A model generated the notes under the pieces. It saw only the letters and a list, made by a program, of their open reading frames with translations. It made no database searches and was not told the origin of the DNA. A stretch of DNA of 16,740 nt from an uncultured Clostridia bacterium (lineage in GTDB: Bacteria; Bacillota; Clostridia; TANB77; CAG-508): contig CALXZQ010000013.1 in NCBI GenBank assembly GCA_944393275.1, positions 1-16,740 on the forward strand, given 5' to 3'. Shown here piece by piece: positions 6,369 through 14,369 of this stretch. A program made the translations under genes and the position numbers. Position 1 is the stretch's first letter. Every line of letters starts with the position of its first letter.

Positions 6369-8066
6369 ATGGATTCAAAAGTAAAAAGAAGATTTAATAT
6401 ATTAGCGATTATTGGAATTATAATTATATGTTTTGCAACGGCACCTATAGGACTTCAAAATGATACATTTTATACTGTATCTATAGGTAAGCATATAGTA
6501 GATACAGGTACAATAGATATGCAAGATCCATTCTCGTGGCATGAAAACTTAAAATATACATATCCGCATTGGTTATATGATGTATTAATGTACCTAATAT
6601 ATAATTGGGGAGGCTGGGATGCTATATACATATCTACAATAGTATTAAGCTGTATATTAGGAATAACAATATATTTAACTAATACAAAGATATGTAAAGA
6701 TAATCTAATATCTTTTATACTTACTATAGGTGTAATATACGAGTGTAAGCCATATATAGCAGCAAGAGCTCAGCTTGTAACATTTATATTATTTGTACTT
6801 ACAATTTACTTTATAGAGAGATTCTTAGAGAATAGAAAAATGAAATATGCAGTATTCCTGGTAATTATATCTACCTTAATAGCAAATCTGCATGTAGCAG
6901 TTTGGCCATTTTTCTTTGTACTATTTTTGCCATATATAGCAGAATATTTAATATGCATAATAGTAGATGCAAATTTACCAATAAAAATAAGAATTATATG
7001 GAATAGACTATTAAGTAGAATATTTAAAAAGAATGCAGAGAAACTAGACAATATAAATGAAGAGATATTAGAGCTACAAGAAAAAGATAAGAGAATAAAA
7101 ATTGCAAGAGAAGAAAACAGAAAAAATCCATATAAATTGAAAATAGAAAAAAATAAAAATGTAAAATTCTTGATAATAATTTGCTTAGTATGTACATTAA
7201 CAGGATTATTAACACCACTAGGAGATGTTCCATATACATATTTAAAGAAGACTAATGATGGAATTACAACAGAGAATATAAATGAGCATTTACCATTAAC
7301 ACTAATCGAATCTAAGGAATTCTTATGTATATTATTAACAATAGCTGCATTATTAATTTTTACAAAAGTAAAAATTAAATTAAGAGATGTATTATTTATA
7401 GGAGGACTTCTTATATTAGCATTAATGTCTAGAAGGCAAATATCGATGTTTTTACTTATAGGAATTTATGCAGTTAATAGGATTATTACTAGTTTCGTAA
7501 ATCAATATAAAGCGGCAGATGAGATAGAAAATATTACATCATTTATTACAACAAAAACAGGATTAACATTTTTTATAATAATCTTTGTGTTAATAGGCAT
7601 AAAAATATATAAACCAAAACTTGAATCAAATGAAGAATATATAAGTAAAAGTTCTTATCCGGTAGATGCTTGTAATTACATATTAAATTCTAGTAATATA
7701 GACCTAAATACAGCAAGATTCTATAATGAATATAATTACGGAAGCTATATGCTATATAGAGGAATACCAGTATTTATAGATTCAAGAGCGGATTTATATA
7801 CTCCAGAATTTAATGAAGGAGTATATGTATTTGCAGACTTTTTAAATATATCTAATATGGGGGTATATTATGAAGATAAACTAGAAGAATATGGAATTAC
7901 ACATTTAATAATGTACAAAGATGCAAAACTAAATACATTCTTTATTTCAAGAGAGCCTAAATATAAGAAATTATATGAAGACGACTATTTTATAATTTAT
8001 GAAAGACCAGTAAAAGAAATTCAAGAAGAAAGAGTTGATGTTGTTGGAGAAGATCAAGAACAATAG
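6369..8066 (+). CDS. Polytopic membrane protein, GT-C glycosyltransferase-like
   Basis: 565 residues with about ten to eleven hydrophobic segments. After the first membrane helix (about 10-26) an outer loop carries acidic residues (D32 in LQNDTFYTVSIGKHIV and D53 in MQDPFSWHE), followed by YPHWLYDVLMYLIYNWGGWD. This first-loop acidic layout is typical of GT-C fold, lipid-sugar-dependent transferases. A charged cytoplasmic insertion, probably helical or coiled (about 205-265), separates the two halves. A soluble C-terminal part contains NEYNYGSYMLYRGIPVFIDS and then RADLYT (about 458-483), a motif I associate with uncharacterised bacterial membrane proteins of this kind. AAAGGTG 6 bp before the ATG supports the start. 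Its 3' end overlaps the LspA-family gene. Donor and acceptor are unknown, and enzymatic activity is inference. Confidence 0.65.
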   Translation: MDSKVKRRFNILAIIGIIIICFATAPIGLQNDTFYTVSIGKHIVDTGTIDMQDPFSWHENLKYTYPHWLYDVLMYLIYNWGGWDAIYISTIVLSCILGITIYLTNTKICKDNLISFILTIGVIYECKPYIAARAQLVTFILFVLTIYFIERFLENRKMKYAVFLVIISTLIANLHVAVWPFFFVLFLPYIAEYLICIIVDANLPIKIRIIWNRLLSRIFKKNAEKLDNINEEILELQEKDKRIKIAREENRKNPYKLKIEKNKNVKFLIIICLVCTLTGLLTPLGDVPYTYLKKTNDGITTENINEHLPLTLIESKEFLCILLTIAALLIFTKVKIKLRDVLFIGGLLILALMSRRQISMFLLIGIYAVNRIITSFVNQYKAADEIENITSFITTKTGLTFFIIIFVLIGIKIYKPKLESNEEYISKSSYPVDACNYILNSSNIDLNTARFYNEYNYGSYMLYRGIPVFIDSRADLYTPEFNEGVYVFADFLNISNMGVYYEDKLEEYGITHLIMYKDAKLNTFFISREPKYKKLYEDDYFIIYERPVKEIQEERVDVVGEDQEQ

Positions 8067-8526
8067 AAAAATAATACTAATAATATTAGCAATAATAATA
8101 TTAGTCATAGTAGACCAAATAGCTAAAGCATTAGTAGTAGGACAAGAAAAAAATATAATAAATGAGAATATAAAAATAGTTAAAATGGATAGCTATAATG
8201 GAGCATTTGGAATGGGACAAAATGATACAGTAACATTCGTTATAGCCAATATTGTAGTTATAGGTATTATACTTAAATTTATGAAAACACAAGAAAGTCA
8301 AATAGATAAAAAAACATATATAGCTTTAACATTTATTATAGCAGGTGCAATAGGTAACCTAATAGACAAAATTTTTAAAGGGTATGTAGTAAAATGTATA
8401 TCTATATATTCAATACCATTTAATATTGCAGACGTTCTTATGATTGTAGGTTGGGTATTATTAGCATTATTTTTTGCAATACACACAATAAAATTAAAAA
8501 ATAAAAAGGAAGATAAAATTGAATAA
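8038..8526 (+). CDS. lspA: Signal peptidase II (LspA)-family protein with altered active site
   Basis: 162 residues from ATG 8038 (TTG 8035 is a possible alternative). The gene overlaps the previous one by 29 nt and rluD by 8 nt. Four membrane helices and several LspA landmarks are present: VDQIAKAL (D26), AGAIGNLIDK (about 102-111) and FNIAD (128-132). LspA cleaves lipoprotein signal peptides with two aspartates, Asp124 and Asp143 in the Pseudomonas aeruginosa structure, lying in VVDF and FNxAD. Here the second (D132) is kept but the first is lysine (VVKC, K119). The following D-F-I-D region is KCIS, and the loop to FNIAD is shorter. The usual N-x-G-A-A-F reads SYNGAF. Family membership is clear; activity as a prolipoprotein peptidase is doubtful. 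No strong Shine-Dalgarno is visible, so translational coupling is likely. Confidence 0.8.
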   Translation: MLLEKIKNNRKIILIILAIIILVIVDQIAKALVVGQEKNIINENIKIVKMDSYNGAFGMGQNDTVTFVIANIVVIGIILKFMKTQESQIDKKTYIALTFIIAGAIGNLIDKIFKGYVVKCISIYSIPFNIADVLMIVGWVLLALFFAIHTIKLKNKKEDKIE

Positions 8527-9424
8527 GTATATAATAAAACAAAACTTAACTAATACTAGATTAGATAAAGCAGTAACAATATTAGATAATGGAATTTCCA
8601 GAATGATGGTAAAAAAGCTTTTAGAGGAGGATAAGATACTAGTAAATGGAAAGCCAGAAAAAGCATCATATAAAGTAAAAGAAAATGATTGTATAGAAGT
8701 AGAGACGATTGAAATAAAGGAAATTCCTTTAAAGGCACAAGATATTCCATTAGATATACTTTATGAAGACGATGATATAATAGTTATTAATAAGCCAAAA
8801 GGTATGGTAGTTCATCCGGCAAACGGAAATCCAGATGGAACTTTAGTTAATGCCCTAATGGCAATATGTAAAGATTCTTTATCAGGAATAGGGGGAGAAA
8901 TACGACCTGGAATAGTACATAGATTAGATAAAGATACATCAGGGGTTATTGTTGTTGCCAAAAATGATAAGGCACACATTGAATTAAGTAATCAAATAAA
9001 AAATAAACAAATGAAGAAAACATATATATGCTTAGTAAGAGGAAACATACCAGATGAAGAAGCTACAATAAATATGCCAATAGCAAGAAGTAAAAAAGAT
9101 AGAAAAAAGATGGATGTAGACAAATCAGGTAAAGAGGCAATAACTCATTTTAAAGTTTTAAAAAGATATAATGGATATACATATTTAGAAGTAAATATTG
9201 AAACAGGAAGAACACACCAAATAAGAGTACATTTATCACATATTGGATATCCTATAGTAGGTGATGCAGTATATTCAAATGGAAAAAATCCATTTGGAAT
9301 AAAAGGTCAATGTTTGCATGCACTAAGATTAGAATTTAATCATCCAATTACAGGTAAAAAAATGAAGATAGAAGCTAAAATGCCTAAATATTTTGAAGAC
9401 GTATTAAAATTATTAGATAAATAA
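8519..9424 (+). CDS. rluD: 23S rRNA pseudouridine synthase RluD family
   Basis: 301 residues, normal for the family that makes pseudouridines in 23S rRNA helix 69 (1911/1915/1917 in E. coli). It starts with TTG at 8519. AAGGAAG (about 8505-8511) lies upstream, no ATG is available before codon 29, and the S4 RNA-binding domain begins at once (TRLDKAVTILDNGISR, 13-28). The catalytic motif is HRLDKDTSG (134-142) with D137 as nucleophile. NKPKGMVVHP (91-100) and GRTHQIRVH lie in the expected places. The start overlaps the end of the LspA-family gene, and lspA-rluD adjacency is common in Firmicutes. A hairpin without a T tract follows the stop. Confidence 0.93.
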   Translation: MNKYIIKQNLTNTRLDKAVTILDNGISRMMVKKLLEEDKILVNGKPEKASYKVKENDCIEVETIEIKEIPLKAQDIPLDILYEDDDIIVINKPKGMVVHPANGNPDGTLVNALMAICKDSLSGIGGEIRPGIVHRLDKDTSGVIVVAKNDKAHIELSNQIKNKQMKKTYICLVRGNIPDEEATINMPIARSKKDRKKMDVDKSGKEAITHFKVLKRYNGYTYLEVNIETGRTHQIRVHLSHIGYPIVGDAVYSNGKNPFGIKGQCLHALRLEFNHPITGKKMKIEAKMPKYFEDVLKLLDK

Positions 9425-9431
9425 AAATCAA

Positions 9432-9454
9432 ATCCGGTATAAAAAATACCGGAT
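9432..9454. other. Perfect hairpin downstream of rluD, no U tract
   Basis: ATCCGGTAT (9432-9440) and ATACCGGAT (9446-9454) form a 9-bp stem with an A5 loop, 8 bp after the rluD stop. The sequence after it is AATCTATATAA on the plus strand, so it does not meet the usual intrinsic terminator form. It could still end or stabilise the operon mRNA. Confidence 0.6.
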
Positions 9455-9587
9455 AATCTATATAAACTTATTACACATTATATAATATATAATGCATAAT
9501 AAGAAAATAAAAAACAAATTGTATACATAATATATGATATGCAAAAATATTAAGTTTGATACAAGAAAAAAGGAGAAATTAATTGTA

Positions 9588-10310
9588 ATGAATGAAAAAA
9601 TTAACAAAATTCGAGTTCAAAAGTATTTAGCAGATAATGGAATTGCATCTAGGAGAAAATGTGAAGAATATATTTTGGAAGGTAGAGTAAAAGTTAATGG
9701 AAAAGTTATAACACAACTAGGAATGAAAATTGATTTAGATGTAGATAAAGTCGAATTTGATAATAAACTGGTTAAAGAACAAAATCACAAAGAATATATT
9801 TTATTAAATAAACCAATAGGTTATGTAACAACTGTAAAAGACCAGTTCGGTAGACCAACTGTAATGGAACTAATTAAAAGTAAATACAGAGTTGTTCCAG
9901 TAGGAAGATTAGATATGTATACATCAGGAGCATTAATATTGACAAATGATGGAGATTTTATTAATAAAATAACACATCCAAAACATGAGATTGAAAAAAC
10001 ATATAATGTAACGATAAGAGGAGAAATTAACAATTCAGAGATAGACATGTTAAAAAATGGTGTTGATATAGATGGATATATAACAAAACCTGCAAAGGTA
10101 AGAATATTAAAAGTAGAAAGTGAAAAAAATATTACAAGAATAGAAATTAAGATACATGAAGGAAAAAATAGACAAGTAAGAAAAATGCTAAAAAGCATTG
10201 GTAAGAATGTAATTGCATTGCATAGAGCAGCAATAGGAACAATTAAAGTAAATGACTTAAAAATAGGGCAATATAGGAATCTAACAGAAAAAGAAATAAA
10301 AAATATATAA
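9588..10310 (+). CDS. rluB: rRNA pseudouridine synthase, RsuA/RluB family
   Basis: 240 residues from ATG 9588. An upstream ATG at 9534 would add 18 residues, but it has no ribosome binding site, whereas AAGGAG lies at about 9570-9575 (a slightly long 12-bp spacing). The family sequence also begins INKIRVQKYLADNGIASRR. Domains: S4 RNA-binding (about 6-60), then the catalytic domain with LLNKPIGYVTT and GRLDMYTSGALILTNDGD, in which the Asp of GRLD (D109) is the catalytic nucleophile. HPKHEIEKTY and GKNRQVRKML follow as expected. The family includes RsuA (16S U516) and RluB (23S U2605); Gram-positive members are usually annotated RluB, but the target is not proven here. It is a separate unit from rluD despite the related function. 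Confidence 0.88.
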   Translation: MNEKINKIRVQKYLADNGIASRRKCEEYILEGRVKVNGKVITQLGMKIDLDVDKVEFDNKLVKEQNHKEYILLNKPIGYVTTVKDQFGRPTVMELIKSKYRVVPVGRLDMYTSGALILTNDGDFINKITHPKHEIEKTYNVTIRGEINNSEIDMLKNGVDIDGYITKPAKVRILKVESEKNITRIEIKIHEGKNRQVRKMLKSIGKNVIALHRAAIGTIKVNDLKIGQYRNLTEKEIKNI

Positions 10311-10316
10311 AAAACA

Positions 10317-10345
10317 TTGATATAACGAAAATAAAACTATATAAT
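10317..10345 (+). promoter_or_regulatory. Strong sigma-A promoter for the S1 protein/winged-helix pair
   Basis: TTGATA (10317-10322), a 17-bp spacer and TATAAT (10340-10345), 40 bp before the ATG at 10386. Close to consensus. Confidence 0.75.
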
Positions 10346-10385
10346 ATATTTATATTTATACATAAGAAAAAAGGAGTAAGTACAA

Positions 10386-10871
10386 ATGAAGGTTAAAAAG
10401 TTTATTAAAATCGATGAAAACTTACGTGAAAATATGATTGTACACGGAGTAGTAAAAGGAATTCAACCTTATGGGGTATTCGTGGAAATAGAAGGTGGAA
10501 CAGTAGGGCTATTACATATAGAAGATATATCGGTAGCTAGAATTAAAACACCTTATGAGCGATTTGATATTGGACAAGAGATAGATGTAAAAATAAAGAG
10601 TATAGATAGAGAACAAAATAGAGTTATGTTCTCATACAAAGAATTATTAGGTACGTGGGAAGAAAATGCAAAATTATTTACAGAAAGAACAAAAGTTACA
10701 GGAATTGTAAGAGAAACAGAAAAAAATGGAAATGGAATATTTATAGAGTTAAAACCTAATTTAGTAGGTCTAGCAGAATATACAGAAGGTTTAGAATATG
10801 GACAGAATGTAGATGTTTATATAAAAAGAATAATACCAGATAAGAAAAAAATTAAATTAATAATTTGTTAA
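10386..10871 (+). CDS. Two-S1-domain RNA-binding protein
   Basis: 161 residues with AAGGAG about 9 bp upstream of the ATG. S1 domain 1 (about 17-85) reads ENMIVHGVVKGIQPYGVFVE, then GGTVGLLHIEDIS and GQEIDVKIKSIDREQNRVMFS. A linker ELLGTWEENAKLF leads to a second S1-like domain (about 101-160; TKVTGIVRETEKNGNGIFIE, then LVGLAEYTEGLEYGQNVDVYIKRI). It ends right after the last strand (KLIIC), so it is only two OB-type folds, much shorter than ribosomal protein S1. This resembles the small S1-like proteins annotated in clostridia near translation genes. A role in mRNA or ribosome binding is inferred. The winged-helix gene follows after 19 bp, so the two are probably co-transcribed. Confidence 0.82.
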   Translation: MKVKKFIKIDENLRENMIVHGVVKGIQPYGVFVEIEGGTVGLLHIEDISVARIKTPYERFDIGQEIDVKIKSIDREQNRVMFSYKELLGTWEENAKLFTERTKVTGIVRETEKNGNGIFIELKPNLVGLAEYTEGLEYGQNVDVYIKRIIPDKKKIKLIIC

Positions 10872-10890
10872 ATAAAATGGAGGGAAAGTT

Positions 10891-11832
10891 ATGGTAGAAG
10901 ATAGTCAAATAAAAGCGGAAGTATCTCCTTTTGCAATAAGAGAAGGAGAAATAAAAACATTTGACGGTAAAGATGGTTATGTTTCAATGAATCAAATCAT
11001 ACATAAGATAAACTTAGGACATATAACAGATATTCATTTCTTAATATTAGAGCTAGTAAATGAGTTTGAATTTATTACTTCAAGGCAGCTATATCAAATA
11101 TTAGAATGGAAAGGGATTGACTTAAAATCTCAGGATAAGTTAAATAAAAAACTAGAACAATTAATAAAATGTAAAATTTTAACAAGATATTACTTTAATT
11201 CAGAAGAGGGAAAAGGTATATATAGAATATATTGCTTAGAAAAAATGGGAAAATATTTACTAAACTCAAGAGGTATAGAATGTAAATGGCAACCAACAGA
11301 TAATACAAAAACCGTTGGAATGATTAAAAAAAGATTAGCTGGAAATCAAGTAATAATAGCTTATTTAAGAAAAGTAAAAGCCTTTAATGAATATACAGTA
11401 AAGCCAATTTTAAATGCGAAAGTAGCAGGAAAAACGTTTATAGCAACAGGAGGAAGTGTAAAGCTATCTAAAAATAATAAGTCAATATACTTCTTATTTG
11501 AATCTGTAAGAAGAGAAGAAAACTGGGAAACCAAAATTGTAGATAAACTAAGATTATATAAAGATTTTTATGACAATTTTGTACCAGGAGATTCAGGATA
11601 TTCAACATTACCACAATTAATATTTGTTTGTGAAGATGAAAAACATACAGCAGAGCTATTCAAAATAATAGTAATGAATAGGCTAGAGATAGACAAAATA
11701 AATCTATACTTTACTACAGATTTAAGACAGAATAATGAAACATTAAAAGATACTTTAATTACATTTAAATTAGATGAAACAACAAATAAATATAAAGCTC
11801 AATCTGTAGAATTAAATTTATTAAGTGAATAA
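10891..11832 (+). CDS. Winged-helix protein, possibly replication-relaxation-like; function unknown
   Basis: 313 residues with GGAGGG upstream of the ATG. The N-terminal part (about 43-125) reads as a winged helix: TDIHFLILELVNEFEFITSR, then QLYQILEW, and KLEQLIKCKILTRYYF followed by a beta wing. The C-terminal part (about 167-300) alternates strands and helices: YTVKPILNAKVAGKTFIATG, YFLFESVRREENWETKIVDK ahead of LRLYKDFYDNF, and TLPQLIFVCEDEKH. That order recalls replication-relaxation family proteins and distant PD-(D/E)xK folds, with E204 and K219 as possible remnants of an active site, but a clear PD motif is not visible. It follows the S1 gene and is convergent with the coupling ATPase. 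Its role is unknown; transcriptional control or DNA processing are both possible. Confidence 0.6.
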   Translation: MVEDSQIKAEVSPFAIREGEIKTFDGKDGYVSMNQIIHKINLGHITDIHFLILELVNEFEFITSRQLYQILEWKGIDLKSQDKLNKKLEQLIKCKILTRYYFNSEEGKGIYRIYCLEKMGKYLLNSRGIECKWQPTDNTKTVGMIKKRLAGNQVIIAYLRKVKAFNEYTVKPILNAKVAGKTFIATGGSVKLSKNNKSIYFLFESVRREENWETKIVDKLRLYKDFYDNFVPGDSGYSTLPQLIFVCEDEKHTAELFKIIVMNRLEIDKINLYFTTDLRQNNETLKDTLITFKLDETTNKYKAQSVELNLLSE

Positions 11833-11836
11833 AATA

Positions 11837-11861
11837 AAATCCAACTTTATAAGTTGGATTT
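11837..11861. terminator. Bidirectional terminator between the winged-helix gene and the coupling ATPase
   Basis: An 11-bp perfect stem, AAATCCAACTT (11837-11847) and AAGTTGGATTT (11851-11861), with a 3-base loop. It is flanked by T-rich sequence on the plus side (TATTTTTAT) and A-rich sequence on the other, so it can work in both directions. The two genes are only 33 bp apart. Confidence 0.85.
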
Positions 11862-11865
11862 ATTT

Positions 11866-14193
11866 TTATACATTTTTTCTTTTCTTAAAGTTTACTACTA
11901 TTGCATCCTCATTATCAAATAAGAATGTAGAATCACTTGTGTCTGTTTTAATAGGATCAACTTCATCAGCTCTTTCTGTATCAGTAAAATTTACATGTGC
12001 ATAATCAAATTTTTTCTTTTTATTTTTATTTGATTCTTCATCAGATATTCCATTAGAAAATTTAGAAAAATTAAATTTCTTTATAGGATGAGCTTCCTTG
12101 TATTTTGAATCTAGAAAATTAACAGAAGCTGTACCAACAATATTTCCACCTTTTACATTCTTTGTTCTATAAGCACAGGTTTTAAATTTCATATTATGTA
12201 ATTTATCAGGTTGGAAATGTGGTGTCCATGCCCATTCAATTTGTCCATATTTTGGTGAATATTGTCCTTTATCAGTTTCATAATCATTTTTGTATTTCCA
12301 TTTTCTGTAGTTTCCGAATTCTTTAGACCACCATTCACAATCCTCTGTAGTTGCACCACCAAATAGCAATTTAGTAGAGGAGTTAGAAAGAATAGTTTGT
12401 CTATATCTAGATGTATCTTTATTTCCTAATTGGTCCAAGTTCTGTGCTGATATTATGATTCCAACACGATATTTTCTATATAAGGTAAATAAGCTTTCTG
12501 TTGCTTTTCCAATGAAGTCACCGAATTCATCTACATATAAGAAATGTGGTACTCTATTTTTTTCATTTCCAGTTCTTCTTAATACAGAATATTGCATTAG
12601 TATAATAAAGAATAGACCAAAGGCCTTATGCGCAGCAGCACCTAAGTCACCTCTACGAGTACAAACTAAAGTAACTTCACCATTTGCAAGTGCACGGTCA
12701 AAGTTTATATTATTTGTTCTATTGCATAGAATATTTCTAATACCTTCATGTCTTAGTAGATTATCTAGTTGAGTAACAGCAGAATATACATATTTTTCTG
12801 TATCTGGTCTACCACTACCTGTTGAGTAGAAGTTCTTTTTAAAATAAGCGATTAATAATTTGTATTTTTGAGATAGCTCTTCATCAAATTCCATTTTCCT
12901 ACACATGTCTTCAACTAAATCAAATTCTGTAAGCATTTGAAGCATATCTTCAAGATTTGGAAGATCGCCATTATTTAATCTAGGATACATTTCTTTTAAT
13001 AAAATAGATAAGTTCTCTATAGTTTGAGCTGCTACATTTTCTCTAAAAGCTTCTTCTACATCTGTATGAGTTGTTTCATACATTGCTTTTAATACAGAAG
13101 ATATAGCTATTGCTGTTTTTGATGGATCATCATAAACAAAAGGATTTATACCAATAGAATTTGGATTATCTGGATCCACAATGTTATAAGGTATAGAGAA
13201 ATTTTTTGCTACTTGCATCATATGTTCTGTACATTCTATATCAGGGGATATTGATGTTACCCCAATAGTTTTATATATAATATCATCTGGTGATTTAGCT
13301 TCTAGTATCATTTTCTTCATATAGGCTTTATATAATTTAAATTTACTTTCAACAGGTTTTATCATATTTAAGTTGAAATGAGTATTTAAGTAATCATTAT
13401 CATAAGGAGCAGTTAAGTTTGCTATACCTGTTTTTAATGCAGTAAATCCCATTTCTTTAGAAACTTCATTAAAAAAGTATTTCTTCTCAATATCTCTTGC
13501 TATCATTGGTTCAAATACCATTGAAGTCTTTCCAGTTCCAGAACTTCCGACAATTAAAGTAGATTCGAAACGTCTATTTTCTGGAAGTTTAACAGGCTTA
13601 CCATTTTTCTTATCTACACATAAAATATTTTCACATGTATATGGTCCAACACCCTCATTAGATGGAGATAAGTCAATACCCTTATAGTCGATGATAGAAT
13701 CTCTTAAATCTTTACTATCATTAACTTTCATATACAAGAATTTAAATACACCACAAGCAGTTGTAACAGGTAAGTATAATGCTATTGCTGTGAACGCAGG
13801 TTGTATAAGTTCAGACGATGAGGTTACTAGACCAACATAATTTGGAATTGACATTAATAATATCCATAAAAGTCCATTCATCCACTGACATATCATTGAG
13901 ATACCTAATATATATATTGTTACTGTATATGTATATACAAATATTAATTTTAAATTGCTAGATTTTGCAAATTTTGATGGCCCAGAAAAGAAGAAAGCGA
14001 ATACTGGGCAAGCTATTGCTAAAGTATACTGTATTGGATTCCAATAATTAACTGATATTCCAGTAAAGAATAAGAATAATAATTCTACAATTCTATCTAT
14101 AAGAATATATATTGTTGCTAATGTTAATATATATGTTAAAAAAGTATTTCTATCGGTCTTTAAAAACTTTAAAAATTTATCTATATATTTCAT
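11866..14193 (-). CDS. VirD4/TraG-type conjugative coupling ATPase, orphan
   Basis: 775 residues. The first 155 hold about five membrane segments (near 19-43, 53-71, 81-101, 105-123 and 128-155), more than the two of classical VirD4. The cytoplasmic P-loop domain has Walker A GSSGTGKT (216-223) and Walker B FLYVDEFGDF (551-560). The block RKYRVGIIISAQNLDQLGNK (573-592) and then SNSSTKLLFGGATTEDCEWW (603-622) is typical of the TraG/TraD C-terminus. A charged, low-complexity tail follows (about 685-775, including NKNKKKKFD). Coupling proteins deliver relaxase-bound DNA to a type IV secretion channel. No relaxase, VirB4 or other transfer gene lies in this window, and the flanking genes are chromosomal housekeeping types. 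AAAGTGGTGA precedes the ATG. It may be a relic of an integrative element or a stable chromosomal DNA/protein pump. Confidence 0.85.
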   Translation of the reverse strand: MKYIDKFLKFLKTDRNTFLTYILTLATIYILIDRIVELLFLFFTGISVNYWNPIQYTLAIACPVFAFFFSGPSKFAKSSNLKLIFVYTYTVTIYILGISMICQWMNGLLWILLMSIPNYVGLVTSSSELIQPAFTAIALYLPVTTACGVFKFLYMKVNDSKDLRDSIIDYKGIDLSPSNEGVGPYTCENILCVDKKNGKPVKLPENRRFESTLIVGSSGTGKTSMVFEPMIARDIEKKYFFNEVSKEMGFTALKTGIANLTAPYDNDYLNTHFNLNMIKPVESKFKLYKAYMKKMILEAKSPDDIIYKTIGVTSISPDIECTEHMMQVAKNFSIPYNIVDPDNPNSIGINPFVYDDPSKTAIAISSVLKAMYETTHTDVEEAFRENVAAQTIENLSILLKEMYPRLNNGDLPNLEDMLQMLTEFDLVEDMCRKMEFDEELSQKYKLLIAYFKKNFYSTGSGRPDTEKYVYSAVTQLDNLLRHEGIRNILCNRTNNINFDRALANGEVTLVCTRRGDLGAAAHKAFGLFFIILMQYSVLRRTGNEKNRVPHFLYVDEFGDFIGKATESLFTLYRKYRVGIIISAQNLDQLGNKDTSRYRQTILSNSSTKLLFGGATTEDCEWWSKEFGNYRKWKYKNDYETDKGQYSPKYGQIEWAWTPHFQPDKLHNMKFKTCAYRTKNVKGGNIVGTASVNFLDSKYKEAHPIKKFNFSKFSNGISDEESNKNKKKKFDYAHVNFTDTERADEVDPIKTDTSDSTFLFDNEDAIVVNFKKRKNV

Positions 14194-14230
14194 TATTTCA
14201 CCACTTTCAAAAAATTACATATACATATAT

Positions 14231-14259
14231 ATTATCCTACAAAATGGGCAAAAAAACAA
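14231..14259 (-). promoter_or_regulatory. Promoter of the coupling ATPase gene
   Basis: On the minus strand TTGTTT (14259-14254), a 17-bp spacer and GATAAT (14236-14231), 37 bp before the ATG at 14193. Confidence 0.65.
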
Positions 14260-14298
14260 GACTTTAAGGGTAAAAAAACACAAAATTTTCTAATTCTA

Positions 14299-14327
14299 TT
14301 GAATGTTAAAAATATTATTAATATAAT
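14299..14327 (+). promoter_or_regulatory. Promoter of the flippase gene
   Basis: TTGAAT (14299-14304), a 17-bp spacer and TATAAT (14322-14327), 42 bp before the ATG at 14370. It is divergent from the ATPase promoter, with about 40 bp between the two -35 boxes. Confidence 0.75.
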
Positions 14328-14333
14328 ACATAT

Positions 14334-14352
14334 TACTATAATATTTATAGTA
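14334..14352. repeat. Inverted repeat just downstream of the flippase -10
   Basis: TACTATA (14334-14340), a 5-base gap, then TATAGTA (14346-14352). It covers the predicted transcription start and early leader, so it could be an operator or a weak 5' hairpin. Confidence 0.5.
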
Positions 14353-14369
14353 GTGAGAAAGGAAAGGTT

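Noticed and set aside
9534..9587. Upstream start for the RsuA/RluB-family gene
   Set aside because: No Shine-Dalgarno precedes 9534, and the extra 18 residues lie before the normal S4-domain start; ATG 9588 follows an AAGGAG.
12455..12772. Plus-strand open frame inside the coupling ATPase gene
   Set aside because: It is antisense to the region encoding Walker B and conserved TraG sequence; the product has no recognisable features.
10386..14193. An integrated conjugative element with defined borders
   Set aside because: I found no integrase, relaxase, VirB-like genes, terminal repeats or change in base composition around the coupling ATPase.
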